Position numbers and translations under genes: made by a program
From: Cenococcum geophilum 1.58
Taxonomy: Eukaryota > Ascomycota > Dothideomycetes > Gloniales > Gloniaceae
Direction: 5' to 3'
NCBI GenBank assembly: GCA_001692895.1
Contig: KV748191.1
Location: forward strand, 496,001 to 560,000
DNA length: 64,000 bases
In this document: one piece after another, positions 37,523 to 49,100 of the stretch
Layout: each line of letters starts with the position of its first letter
Position numbering within the stretch: the first letter of the stretch is position 1
The notes under the pieces: generated by a model
Seen by the model: the letters and a program-made list of their open reading frames with translations, nothing else
Told to the model about the DNA's origin: nothing
The model's database searches: none

Positions 37523-39203
37523 ATGAAGTACTTGACAGTTACTCTAGTGGCAGGTTTACTGTCTGTCACCGAAGCAATAAATCTGGTTCAGAGAGATGTG
37601 AGTATTCCTGGATACCCTTGTCATGTCCACAGCTCTGGGTCGAGCGACACTTCAAATTTAACCTTTTTTTCGCGAGCGGATTTAGCGGCCATCTTTAAAA
37701 TCGCCATGGTCTTCAACTTCGCGCCTGAATTCCCAAAACCTGCATCATTACCGTTTTTCCTCTAGCTGCTCTTGCTAACACTTTTCAAGGCCGCTCCAGC
37801 AGTTGTCGGTCTAGACATCCAGCGAACACATGTAGAGAACCCGGTCGCACGAGACAGGTTACGACGTAGAGCCGGGACTGTTCTGCAGACGTTAGATAAC
37901 CTCGAAACCCTCTATTTCGCCAATGCCAGTCTGGGAACACCAGCTCAGAAACTCCGTCTGCACATTGACACTGGAAGCAGTGACTTGTGGGCAAACGCCA
38001 AATCATCAGACCTCTGCCAGGAGCAAGGAAACCCATGCGCTGAGTCAGGCACATACGACGCGAACTCCTCGACAACCTACAGCTATGTGAATTCTGTCTT
38101 CGATATTTCGTATGTCGATGGATCTGGAGCCTCTGGTGATTATGCGAAGGATACATTCAGCTTCGGAGGGCAGAGCCTGAAGGGCATGCAATTCGGAATT
38201 GGTTACACATCAACCTCCTCACAAGGCATCTTGGGTATCGGATACACTGTCAATGAGGTCCAAGTCAACCGCGCTGGTGGGAAAGCGTACCCCAACCTTC
38301 CACAGCTTCTCGCTGACAATAAGCTCATCAACTCAAACGCATACAGTTTGTGGTTGAACGATCTTGAAGCTAGCACCGGATCAATCCTCTTCGGTGGTGT
38401 GGATACCGAAAAGTACACCGGAAGCCTGCAGACCCTCCCCGTTATCGCGGAACAGGGTGTCTTCGCCGAGTTTATCATCGCTCTCACCGGCATGGGCGTG
38501 AACGGCAAGGCTGGCTCGCTCTTCGATAACGAGACCGTACCCGTTCTCCTCGATTCCGGCAGCAGTCTCATGTATCTCCCCGATGACCTAGTCACATCCC
38601 TCTACACCCAATTTAATGCCCAGTACGACGACTCGCAAGGCGCTGCTTTCGTCGACTGCAGCCTCGCCGACGACACCACGACGCTCGACTTCACATTCAG
38701 CTCCCCCACCATCTCGGTGCCTATGAACGAACTAGTCATCGTAGCCGGCTACCAGCGCGGCCAGCCCGTCTGCATTCTCGGTAAGCGGCCCCCCTGCAAA
38801 CCCCCCCTAACATCCAAACCCCCCCTAACATCTAACAGGCATCAGCCCCGCCGGCGAATCGACCTGCGTGCTCGGCGACACCTTCCTGCGCTCCGCCTAC
38901 GTCGTCTACGACCTGTCGAACAACGAGATCTCGCTCGCGCAGACCAACTTCAACGCGACCAAGTCCAACGTCATGGAGATTCAGAGCGGCAGCGCGGGCG
39001 TGCCGAACGCCACGGGCGTCCCCAACGCCGTCAGCTCGCTCGCCGTCGGCACCGGCGGCGCCCGCAACGGCGGCCAGCCCAACATCACGGGGACTGGCGT
39101 CGCGGTCGCTACGCAAACGGGGGCGGCGGCTGCGATTAAGACGCAGGCGCCGTGGGCGGGCGCGGCGGTGGCGGCAGGCGCGGGGCTGTTGTTTGCGTTA
39201 TAG
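37523..39203 (+). CDS. GPI-anchored yapsin-type aspartic protease
   Basis: Three exons: 37523-37597, 37790-38780 and 38839-39203, giving 476 residues. A signal peptide of about 18 residues (MKYLTVTLVAGLLSVTEA) is followed by a propeptide with a dibasic stretch (RDRLRRRAGTV). Both catalytic aspartates are present: HIDTGSSDLW near residue 84 and LLDSGSSLMYLP near residue 279. The C-terminus is Ala/Gly/Thr-rich and ends in a hydrophobic run (AAVAAGAGLLFAL), the typical GPI signal of yapsins and opsin-like secreted proteases. Such enzymes act at the plasma membrane or wall and shed or process surface proteins. The first intron is long (192 bp). An alternative acceptor at 37765 stays in frame and would add LLLLTLFK; 37789 gives the usual propeptide start and is preferred. 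Confidence 0.92.
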
Positions 39204-41470
39204 ATAGGGATGGGGAAGGGGGGCAGAGTTGCATAATTTCTGTACACCTTTAGGGATCTACACTGGGCTTCGCATATCTACGGTGCATATACCGGCGTTT
39301 TTTCTTGTTTTTGTGGGAGGCTAGCGGATTCATTCGACATTTTTCTGAGAGCGCTACCTTTTTGGTAGGCATGACAGTGGAGGGCGGGATTAGTTGCGCT
39401 ACTCTTCGCTGCACTGGCACTGGACGATTTGCGGGGAAGAAGAATTTTTCATTTATCTTTCTTGTCTAGATATGATCGAGGGCTTTTTTGAGGCGATGAC
39501 AGGGCTTGCGCAAGCTGGAGCTGTATCATATCATCATATCATGCCACGCTAGATGCACATAGAAGTCGAATATCAGAGGGGTTAGTTCGCTATAGAGACC
39601 AGAATCCTAGAACCTTGACTTTTCGCTACTCGGTCTAGGGAAGTGATAGTTGCGATGACTGCGTGCGGTATAGTGACCGGGTAGGATGGCGGGTAGTCTA
39701 CCTATACCGCCAATCGGGTAGCAGCGCAGTGATGCTGGGCGGAGCTTGTTCGAGGCTCATCTCAGCCTGCGGCGGACCGGCGTGCGCGCGTGTGTGTGTG
39801 TTGCGAAAGCAGGCGCAGACAGTCGTGAGCTTCGCCTGGGTGATCGGCTAAGCGAGCGTCAGATGCGGGTGCCGAACGCGTAAGGTTGGCGGCGCGTGAG
39901 CTCACCCGATGGCTGAGGGGCCGGAGATGGGGTCTGTTTTTGGAATGATGAGGGGGGTTATCGGAAAGGTGAGGGGGTCGGAGTGGCTGTGAAGCGATGT
40001 TCCTCGATGCCTTTTGCGTAAAGGTGGAGTGCCGTAGGTGTAACAGGGGCTGTGAAGGGCTTGAAAGTAGTGGGATAGAATTGTGATATTTGCAAGCTAA
40101 CGCTTGGGTGTTCAGCTCCAGCTTAGTTCCAACATATGTGGAGGTAATGACTGGCACGCCAATATAGATGTAATGGAGCATGTCAGCAACATTTTTGGCC
40201 CTTAGTAATATACTTCAGAATGAACAGGACGAAAGTGTCCTTAATAGTGAGACCCACTGCGGTAATACTGTTAACTATAAGCAGTATTGAAAACCCAAAT
40301 CGGGACCTTAAGGAAGTCGTAATAGATCCCAATCTGGTAAAAGGCAGTCAAAACTCGGGATGTCTACCTGGAGTATACCGGCTTGGCTGCCACTGGTTTC
40401 GCCTCAACCTCGAGCTCATTAAGACCCTAGCCGTCACGTACGGCCTAGTTAGGTGGGGGCGGAGACCGAGGTTCTCTGGGTTTATTATTTGTGCAAGAAA
40501 GAAAAATTCTTCGAGATAGCGAATATAAAAAATACAAGTCACCATTGTCGATATTTGGGGTGTTGGGTGTAGAATGGTTACTGTAGTATGTTCTGAGATT
40601 TGAAGGTCACGGAGCCCTATTTCCGTCTTCCGGCCTGAGCAGTAATTGCATTGATCTACACATTAGGTTGAAGTTGTTGGTAGGGGGGTAGTCGGGTCGA
40701 ACGAGAGCCTGTGATTGGCCAAACCCTTATATATATCCGTGGGCGTAAACCAGCGTGGGAAAGGATAGATTCTTCCTCATAGAGCCTCTCATATTTATTC
40801 CACGCCACGCCTAGTCAGTGATCTGACAGAAGTTAATTTAGCTTGCATACAGTCTAAATATACCGTAAATGACAAAATTTGATAGTTGGTTTGAATTAGA
40901 CAGAAAAACTCTAAAGCCAGGAAAACTAGCTTTCGAATAACACTTAGCGGGTATAGGTATTAAGCTGTTAGGGTAGCATCAAATAGAGAGGTAAAGGATC
41001 TCATTCTGCGATGGTGAGTAGTAGGTAACTAGTTTGACCTAGGAGCAGCTCTATCGTAGTGCCGTTCAAATTCAGAGAAGTTAATAAGACAGTAAGGAAG
41101 AGTGTACTACAGAGCGCCGACACAACGATTAGGAATATAAAATGAAGCCAATAAGTAGCTTTATTGATTAATTTTCCTTAAAATAAAATATATGAAGAAC
41201 GCCTTCAGAGGGTATACCTACTCGGCCCTCCAGCTTTCCCAGTCTGGCAGACTACAGGCTCCAGAAAAACTTTCGTGATTTGCTTCGCAATTCCTACACC
41301 AGCAACCTAATTGGACCCGAACAACGCCGTTTCAACTCGATCCCAAAATGCTTTCCTCAGGGACCCCACACTTCACTCTTATTCCAATTCTATGATACAA
41401 ATACGTGGCGAGAGCCGTACGCACTCTGATAAGTATGCAAAATCGAGCTTGCCGAACGGAGGCGGACAGA
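39204..41470. other. 2.3 kb gene-free stretch
   Basis: No supported gene on either strand. The first 100 bases probably hold the protease 3' UTR. From about 40800 to 41300 the sequence is AT-rich with many stops in all frames. No terminal repeats or transposase remnants were recognised. Confidence 0.5.
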
Positions 41471-42451
41471 CTATACTGGGAGGTTGAATTTCTTGCCTTG
41501 AATGACCCTTGTGGAAGATATATCAGCCAAACATTCCTTACCCAATAATGCAAGAAATTAATAACAACATTGATGGGACATTTCTGTTAATATCAAAATG
41601 GAACTGAGGCTTCAACTCACTTTGTGTAATAGATCCAAAAGAAATCCGAGTAGAGGATAGTCTGGATAATCCCTGCAACAATGGCAATCGGGTCCCAGAA
41701 GCGTGGTTTTTTTTCCGTAAAGGATCGATAGATCCAGTTCGGGATGTAAAGAGCCCTATAAGCTCCAAGCGCGAAGAGATAGTGGGTAGTAATGGTCTCA
41801 GCTTCTCCTGTCCTTTGTAGCATGAAGAGTTGAGGCAGGATTGCAACAGATTCCAGCCATATCGAGAATGCCCACAGGATCTGCTACCAATCAGTTATCT
41901 CCCCCACTGCAAAGTCCTGGATTTCCTTTTGTATACCTCAGGAAATGTATATTTGTATGGGAATAGTATCGCCAATATCGCACTTGCTCCGAGTAGGTAT
42001 TGCACTTTGAAAGTGTCAAGATTCGGATCATGCGTAGGCTTGTAGTCGTTGAGCATCAGGTAGACGGTGTATGCGGAAGTGCTAATAAATATAATCTTAA
42101 AGACGGTGTTGTAGAGGCTTGTCGGCTCGTAAAATGTCCATAGAAGGTCGATATATCGCGTCACGTAGACCATCAGGTAAAGAAATTGGGATTTGAATGA
42201 TATGCCGGACGCGCTCTATAGGGCGGAAGTCAACGCTATGCGCCGCTTCAAAGGGATAAAGGAGGCGCATACGCTTGAAGTCTTCATTTTATGCAGTAGG
42301 ATAAGTATCGATATCAAATGGGACAAGTCCCCTAGCAGTTCACAAGTTAGCAATCGCATCAAACTGCACGAAGCCCTGGAAAGGGGTAGATGTTGGGAGC
42401 TCCCAGCCGTTGCTTCAAGATCGACGTACCCAGTAACCTGAAAATATTCAT
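41471..42451 (-). CDS. ERD2: ER lumen protein-retaining (KDEL/HDEL) receptor Erd2
   Basis: Five exons on the minus strand: 42451-42430, 42331-42273, 42215-41937, 41880-41621 and 41507-41471, giving 218 residues. The protein reads [20 protein letters not shown], then [74 protein letters not shown] and finally [11 protein letters not shown]. Every block is diagnostic of the seven-helix KDEL receptor, which cycles between Golgi and ER to return escaped ER residents. Two very short exons (22 and 37 bp) at the ends were needed to complete the conserved start and the lysine-containing cytosolic tail used for COPI retrieval. Its ATG faces that of the GH85 gene 277 bp away. Confidence 0.95.
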
Positions 42452-42727
42452 AGTGGAGGCTTCGCGGTAAAAGATCCTGATGCAAAGGGTCCCGCAGCTA
42501 TTTTTGTCGTTGGGGAACGCGAGAGTTCAGATGGCTGTCAATAGAACACGAATCAACATTTATTTCGAGACGACAGATGTTCACGCTCGGACCTACAGGG
42601 TGAGTTGCAGCCACGCCGTCCTCAGCTCCTCCGCATGAAACGACGGACAAAATCGACTCCCTAAGCCAATCTGATTGACGAAGATAGCCCGGATGGCCTG
42701 TGTATATTTGCCTATAACTCTTCCATA
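42452..42727. promoter_or_regulatory. 276-bp bidirectional promoter of ERD2 and the GH85 gene
   Basis: The two genes are transcribed away from each other from this short region, so it should carry control elements for both. No canonical TATA box or unfolded-protein-response element was recognised by eye. Confidence 0.5.
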
Positions 42728-45102
42728 ATGAATATACTCGGATGGAAAGATATCCTGCGCCCAATTCGGGATGGTCTTCGCGATTGTTTCCCTCCTCCAG
42801 ACCATGGCCCAACTCCAGAGGAGAGGCGCAAACAGCAGCTTCTAGACTCCTTGAAAGGCTTTACATATTTTGATTACTTTGACCAGATAGAGCGGTGGAC
42901 AGCAGAGTCATCGGATCCTCTTCAGAGGGCGAATACACCTCTCCTTCCACGAGCTCAGTTTACAGAGAAAGATACCCAAGGAAAAGCAAATGTCCTGCTA
43001 TGTCATGACTTCTCGGGGAACTACCACGATTATGAATCTTGTCAAGGTATTGGAATTGATACAGAAATCTATTGCTGCGAGTATCTGCAATTTGTCTCTA
43101 CGTTCATCTATTTTTCGCATAAGCTGGCTTGCGTTCCTCCTCCATCTTGGACCAACACCCTCCATCGGAACGGCGTCAAAGTGCTAGGTACCTTCATTGT
43201 TGAGCCAGGGACAAAAGAAACCGAAAGGATTCTCAATAATAGCGCCGTTGTAAACCCTGAAGGAAGCATTCTACATTTCCCAGTTGCAAGTAAACTTACT
43301 AGAATTGCTCACCACTACGGTTTTGACGGCTGGCTCATAAATATAGAGAAACCGTTTCCAAAAGAGAGCTGGGATGTATACCTGCTCTTATGTTTCCTCA
43401 AACAGTTGAAATCGGAGCTTGGTAGTGAGAGCAAAGTCGTTTGGTCAGTGTTGTTCAAGTTGTTATTCTACTTTCATCCAGCCATGCAAAAACAACTTAT
43501 ACAGTATATCTTTTATTTATTTAAAATATCATTTTAAAATTATGAAAATCTTTGATCTGTCACGTCCTCGAACAGCACTCTAATATTTATGAGAAACGAG
43601 AATGTACACAGTTACCATTACTATCAGATTGTTGACCAAAGTGTCTGCCTAACTAATTTACCAGGTACGATGCGATCACAGTCGATAATAGAATCGATTA
43701 CCAGAATAGCTTGACAGACAATAATCTTTCGTTTGCACAAGAATCCGGCGCAATACTTACAAATTATTGCTGGAAAGAAGAAAGCGCTCTAAAAGCTAAG
43801 CTTCTGGCGGAGAGAAGTCAATTGCGGTTGCAGGATTTGTACTTCGGCATTGATGTCTGGGCCCAGAATACGAACAAGGCCACTAATCCAAGAGTAACGT
43901 ATCCAGAAAAGGGCGGTGGTGGAACAAATACTGGAGTTGCAGTAGCCAAGCTCGCCGAAATTGGACTCTCTGCAGGTATCTTCGCGCCGGCGTGGTCGTT
44001 CGAGCATTTCCCAAAAAATGGTCGCGCCGTCGAGCGTTCCATGTGGGATGGAGAACTCTTGCCAGACGACCTCGATTGTTCCTGTGAGAAAGGCCAGTCA
44101 CACCAAACATCACAGTACTCGCAATACCCGATCACTCGCTTTGCTCATGAGTATCCGGCAGGTTCTGAGCATTTATTCCACACTGATTTCAGCCGAAGCT
44201 TTACCACTCATGGGCGATTGCTCGATGAGATATACGATGGGCAAAAAATGCATTCGCAGCTCGGAGCGCAGTCACTCTTGCCACATCTGCTGCGGCCAGC
44301 GATGCTGGAAAAGCAGGTGGGCAACCAAACAAATATTCTTTACGGGGAGCTTCTTAGTGAACCCTCAAGGCTAGCTGTGTGGGTGAAGAGCGTGGCACCA
44401 GATAACGAATCAAAGCAAAGAGCATACGATAGCAGTCTCCGCCTGTTCAAACTGAACATGCCTGCTGATGGAAGGCTTCAGGTCAACGCTACTTTTAGGT
44501 GTCGCTGGTCTTCTCCCGAACTCCACATCGGCCTCTATCTCAAGCTAGGCAACGAGATCAACTGCATTCCTCTCTGGAATACTGGAGGTCAAATCAAGAC
44601 GTTGAATTTTCCTGTTGGGAGAATTGACGATTCCGATCAATCATCAAATGATCGATTGCATGAACTTGGCATATTTCTAAAAGGATCACGGATAGAGAAG
44701 CCCACCTTACTCGTGGAAGTTATTGAAGTTACGATCGCTCCTATAGCTTGGTCAAAACAGCCATATTTCGTTGAAAATATTCGAATAGAAGCTCGAGGTG
44801 AAGGAGACAGGTCGCACTGGCGGTTGATGTGGGAATACCGTGAGATGGTCAAGAACGAAGAAAAGGCAGACAAATCTGGACAGATTTATGGGTGCCCGTA
44901 TAGCAATATCACCGGACCTTTTGCATACTTTATGCTTGAGTTCGATGGGCATTGCGTTGGTCGGGCATATGCTCTTGAGTTCATATTGTGCAATGCTCTG
45001 GTAGAGAAGGTGAAGAGCGACGTCGGAACAAAGGTCAAAGTTGTTGGGGTACATTTTGCTGGAGAAAGATGCGAGAGCAGCACAATTATATTAAAGATTT
45101 AA
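42728..45102 (+). CDS. cytosolic-type endo-beta-N-acetylglucosaminidase (GH85, ENGase)
   Basis: Two exons, 42728-43443 and 43665-45102, giving 717 residues. GH85 blocks in order: VLLCHDFSGNYHDYESCQG, VSTFIYFSHKLACVPPPSW, NTLHRNGVKVLGTFIVEPG, then GFDGWLINIEKPF. In GH85 the Asn-x-Glu of this last motif is catalytic, here N205 and E207. The splice joins KVVW to YDAITVDN, after which LYFGIDVWAQN and GLSAGIFAPAWSFEHFP follow. The enzyme cleaves the chitobiose core of N-glycans, freeing oligosaccharide from misfolded glycoproteins. There is no signal peptide, so the cytosolic type is expected. The single intron (221 bp) is AT-rich and longer than most here. It shares a promoter with ERD2, another ER-quality gene. 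Confidence 0.93.
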
Positions 45103-45588
45103 TTTCATTATTGCGCTCCTTTAGCTATAGAGATAGACATGTTATATAGATGCTTGGCAAACGCCTTTGTCGTCAGGAATTCGAAATATAATTCATTCAA
45201 CCGGCGCCACGAAACAGGCATTTTAAGCAGGCTGTTGAAGACCTCTATACTATGGTTTGAAGAGATCGCGCGTGATTGTCTAGTTAGGTTTGGAAACGGC
45301 TTCTTATTGACTGCACTAGATCTGACCTGAAGCTGAGGCGCTAGACACTAAAGAGCGCCATCGGAGGCACGACTGGTTCTCAATGACTGAACGGTGCCGC
45401 CTCACAATTTCTAGCGGTAGCAGAGCAGTTGCGCTGTAATTGCCTCGACAAATCTATTTGAGTGGCCCTATCTAAGATTGGTAAAGCCGTGTCAGCCCAG
45501 CCAATGCTTCATGTGCTGAAGAGTTTTGAGACTGGACAGCTGCAGAATGTTGATTGGGTGTGGTTAGCAGCTCCCAGCATAGTTGTCA
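45103..45588. other. no gene; 3' flank of the GH85 gene
   Basis: About 490 bp with only a short frame of 63 codons that has no supporting feature. Confidence 0.5.
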
Positions 45589-46005
45589 TTTGGCGTATGC
45601 ATTAATCCTTTTAACACTTGGCATAAAAGTTACAGTTTTCCCGCTAAAACGATATTAAACGTAGTGCTCTAAATTTACTTTATAGCTTAATAACTTCTTA
45701 ACTATTTGCTTTACTAAAATAATTAAAAATATAAAGTTTAGTAAGTTAAATCTAATAGTACTATTCTTTTTAAAATCTAATTTAAAGTAGTAGAGATATT
45801 ATAATTCGATTTTAATAAGAATAGTATTATTAAATTAAATCCTTAAACTTTATATTTTATATTTTATAATTATTTTAATAAAGTATATAGTTAAGAAGTT
45901 ATTAAGCTATAAAGTAAATTTAGAGTTCTACGTTCAATATTGTTCTGGCGGGAAAACGGGGAAAAATTGTGCCAAGCTTTGAAAGGATTTAACGCATACG
46001 CCAAA
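45589..46005. mobile_element. 417-bp AT-rich foldback/MITE-like element with ~195-bp inverted arms
   Basis: The left end TTTGGCGTATGC is mirrored by GCATACGCCAAA at the right end. The arms remain alignable almost to the centre, so nearly the whole element can fold into one hairpin. The best block, 39 bp with no mismatch, is 45667-45705 against 45887-45925. Both sides are flanked by TCA (45586-45588, 46006-46008), a possible 3-bp target duplication. There is no coding frame. The centre is over 80 percent A+T. The class is uncertain: long arms suggest a foldback or Mutator-type derivative, while a 3-bp duplication would suggest Harbinger. Confidence 0.82.
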
Positions 46006-46115
46006 TCAGCAGGCTGAAATTTCAACGTCAGTGAGCTCCCAGCCTCCTCATCTACCACAAACTCACCTCATCGCGGCGGGCGAATTTTATCGCCAATCTC
46101 TATCACTCACTCGCC

Positions 46116-49100
46116 ATGGCGGACCTGCAAGAGCTGTTTGCCCGCCTCGAAAGTCAAAGTGCAACCTCTTCTGGCGCGTCTGGCGCGAACCAGACGTACC
46201 ACCAGCCGTCCTCACCGATCTTCTCCCCTGTGCCTTCAGGACCGCAGCCTCATCATCAATCGGCTGCTATGTCTCCAAACACCTCAATCACCAACACACC
46301 GGCGCCTGAGCAGAGCAGCTCTGATCGCACAGCTAGCTTGCTCAACCTGCTCAAATTCAACCAGCCCGGCGCCGCTGCACCACACCAAGCTATCGCACCC
46401 GAACACCGGCCATCTCACGCTTCTGTAGAGAACTTGCAAGCACCAGACAATTCCGCACATGAGCGTACGATCTCTGCGTCGGATTTAGTCGCTTCTTTCA
46501 TGCGGAAACCCTCTTCACAGGGCTCGACTCATACCCCAGCGGCTGCTTCTTCCGCACCCAGTGGCAAGGTTGAGCAGGCGCCTTCATCCTCGGAGAATCC
46601 GCAAGACTTGCTGTTGAGATTGCTTAATCACCCAAAGCCTGCTCAATCTGACAGCCTCTCTACTAAGCAAAGCGGTGAAGTCCTCGCTTCAATTGAGACC
46701 TCGAACATGCCTGAGACAGCTGTCGATGATCTCGCTCAGGATCTCGCCGATGCTAGATCAGAGAAGATTTCCTTTAACCCATCGGTTCGGAATCGCACCG
46801 AGTCGCCAACTCTAGTCTTCGGCGGTGACAACGCAGACCAAGCGAGTCCATTTGAGCCAGCTTCGTCAACTCCAAAGGCGTCTATTTTTACTTACGTCAA
46901 CCCGTTTGAGCAGCTGTCAGCTTTGAGCCCACGTAATCGTACACCCGTATCAGATCGCTCAAAGCCCACTGTATCGAAGATAGAAATACTCAAACCCAAA
47001 CACGGCAGAGATACTTCCTCTATCATAACTGGAGACAGCAAAGATCAAAGTGCTGAGAGATCTAGGGCAGCACCGAAGGCTCGGAAACTCTCACCCAGCT
47101 CTGTACAAACCCCGATTACGTCCCCCCCAGTGGCTCCGGTTCCAGATTATCCACCTGCGACTGTATCCGAAGCCGTAAGTGGCGTCGGAGAGAAGGTCGA
47201 CAAGCAAGTGGAGGAAGCCCTTGCACAGGTAGATAAGAAGGCGAACGGTCATTCGATAGCGAAGGCCGAGGATGTGCCGATGGCTAAGGGAGCTGTGAAG
47301 GAAATGGAGAGAGCCATCCACGACACAGCTGTTGAAATAAAAAAAGAGCTTGAGGATGATAAGAATGTTCGCGCACTGGATGAGACTTTGCCAAAGCCAA
47401 TAGCTGAAGCATTGAAAGAAGTCGTTGAGGATGTTGCTCAGGCAGACGTCGCTGACAGCTGGGAGAGCGCCGAAGCGGATGACAGTCCTGCCAAGGAGGA
47501 AGAGCAAACTGTGCGAGTCTATAAATTCCCAATGAAGGCTTTCGCTGCCATCTCCGCCAAGAACCTTCCAGATCGTGCCCTAGCCATCCGCCAGGAAACC
47601 ATGATGGATATCGCCCGACTGAAGAAAGAATTCGATCAGATCGATCGCTCCCTCGTTGCTGCAACCAAGAATTTCATTGTCTACGCTCTTGCGAAGCATG
47701 GCGGCCTTCGCATCATACGCCAAGAGAATGGGTACTTCCGACAGGTGTTCCATGGCTTCAAAGAGCGCATTTTCAATCTCGCCATGTGCACTGCAGCTGA
47801 CGTCCAGCCATCTGAGGATGTCCCTGAGAGCATCCTTGGCATTGGTGTCAACGGAACTGTGTTTTGGGCTTCAGCTCTTGGTTCAAGAGAGGACCAGATT
47901 GATAGCCTTGAAACGCAAGGTCTCATATTTCCTCCCGCCCCTGCCCAAGATGACAACACTTCAGGTGGTCAGTTGAAGACGCGCGCCAAAACTAGCTCTC
48001 GCCATCCAGATTATTTCGCGGTGGGTCGAGGCAAGTCAATCAACATTGTCTGGCCCAAGGTTGCCCGCGACCCAAGGTACACCGATCAGAAGTCTCGAGT
48101 TTGCAACAGCGAAAAATACCTACAAGAACGCTCGCTCAAAATTTTGACTGGAAAAGCTGGCAAAGACTTCGCCTTTAGTGAAGACGATACCGTTATTGTG
48201 TCGTTGGACAAAGCTGGTAAGATGCGGTTTTGGGATGTCCGTGAGCTTACAACCGGAGAGTTTGGCATACCCACGGGAGAATTCCCGCCAATCGAGATTA
48301 AGGAGCCGCTATTAGAATTTACGACCACCTCCCCAAACGCCAAATCGTGGCCGACATCCGTATTCTTCTTTGACAAGGACCGACCATGCGCGAAAGGCAT
48401 TGCTCTAAGATATGTCATGGTTGGTATGAAACAGAACCATACATTCCAGCTGTGGGATCTCGGCCTTGGAAAGGCAGTGCAAGAGATCAGCCTGCCCCAC
48501 GAGAAGGAATCTGATGCTATCTGCAGTGTTGCATTTCATCCGAAAACAGGAATTCTGGCCGTGGGACATCCTACTCGGAACTCCATTTATTTCATTCATG
48601 TTTCATGCCCGAGATATAACCTTCCGATGTCATCCCAGGCCACTTATATCACTCGTCTGGCGCGCAAAGATGCGAAAACGCCACTGCCAACTGTGAATGC
48701 CACGGCCATTATGACCAGTATCCTTGAATATTCATTTGCATCCAAAGGCCAACTGAGGAGCCTGCAGATGCTAAATGATCCCGCGAGCCCTTCCGAAAAT
48801 GACACTCCAGATAACAACCCTCTCTTCGAGCTATATGTCATGCACTCGAAAGGTGTTAGCTGTATGGGTGTTCGAAGATTTGATCTGGGATGGAGGAAAG
48901 ACGGTGAGGCTCTGCACCCTGTCGATGCGGAAGCCGAGGGCATCATCGTAGTCGGTCCCATTAGATCTATCCAGGCTCAGGTTGTTGAGGACACTACTGC
49001 TGCTAGTGAAATAACAGCTCCTCTAACGGGGCCCAGTCGCTCTCCCCGTGAAAGCATCAAGAAAGAGAATAGTGCCTCATCTCGGCAGTCACTGGACCCA

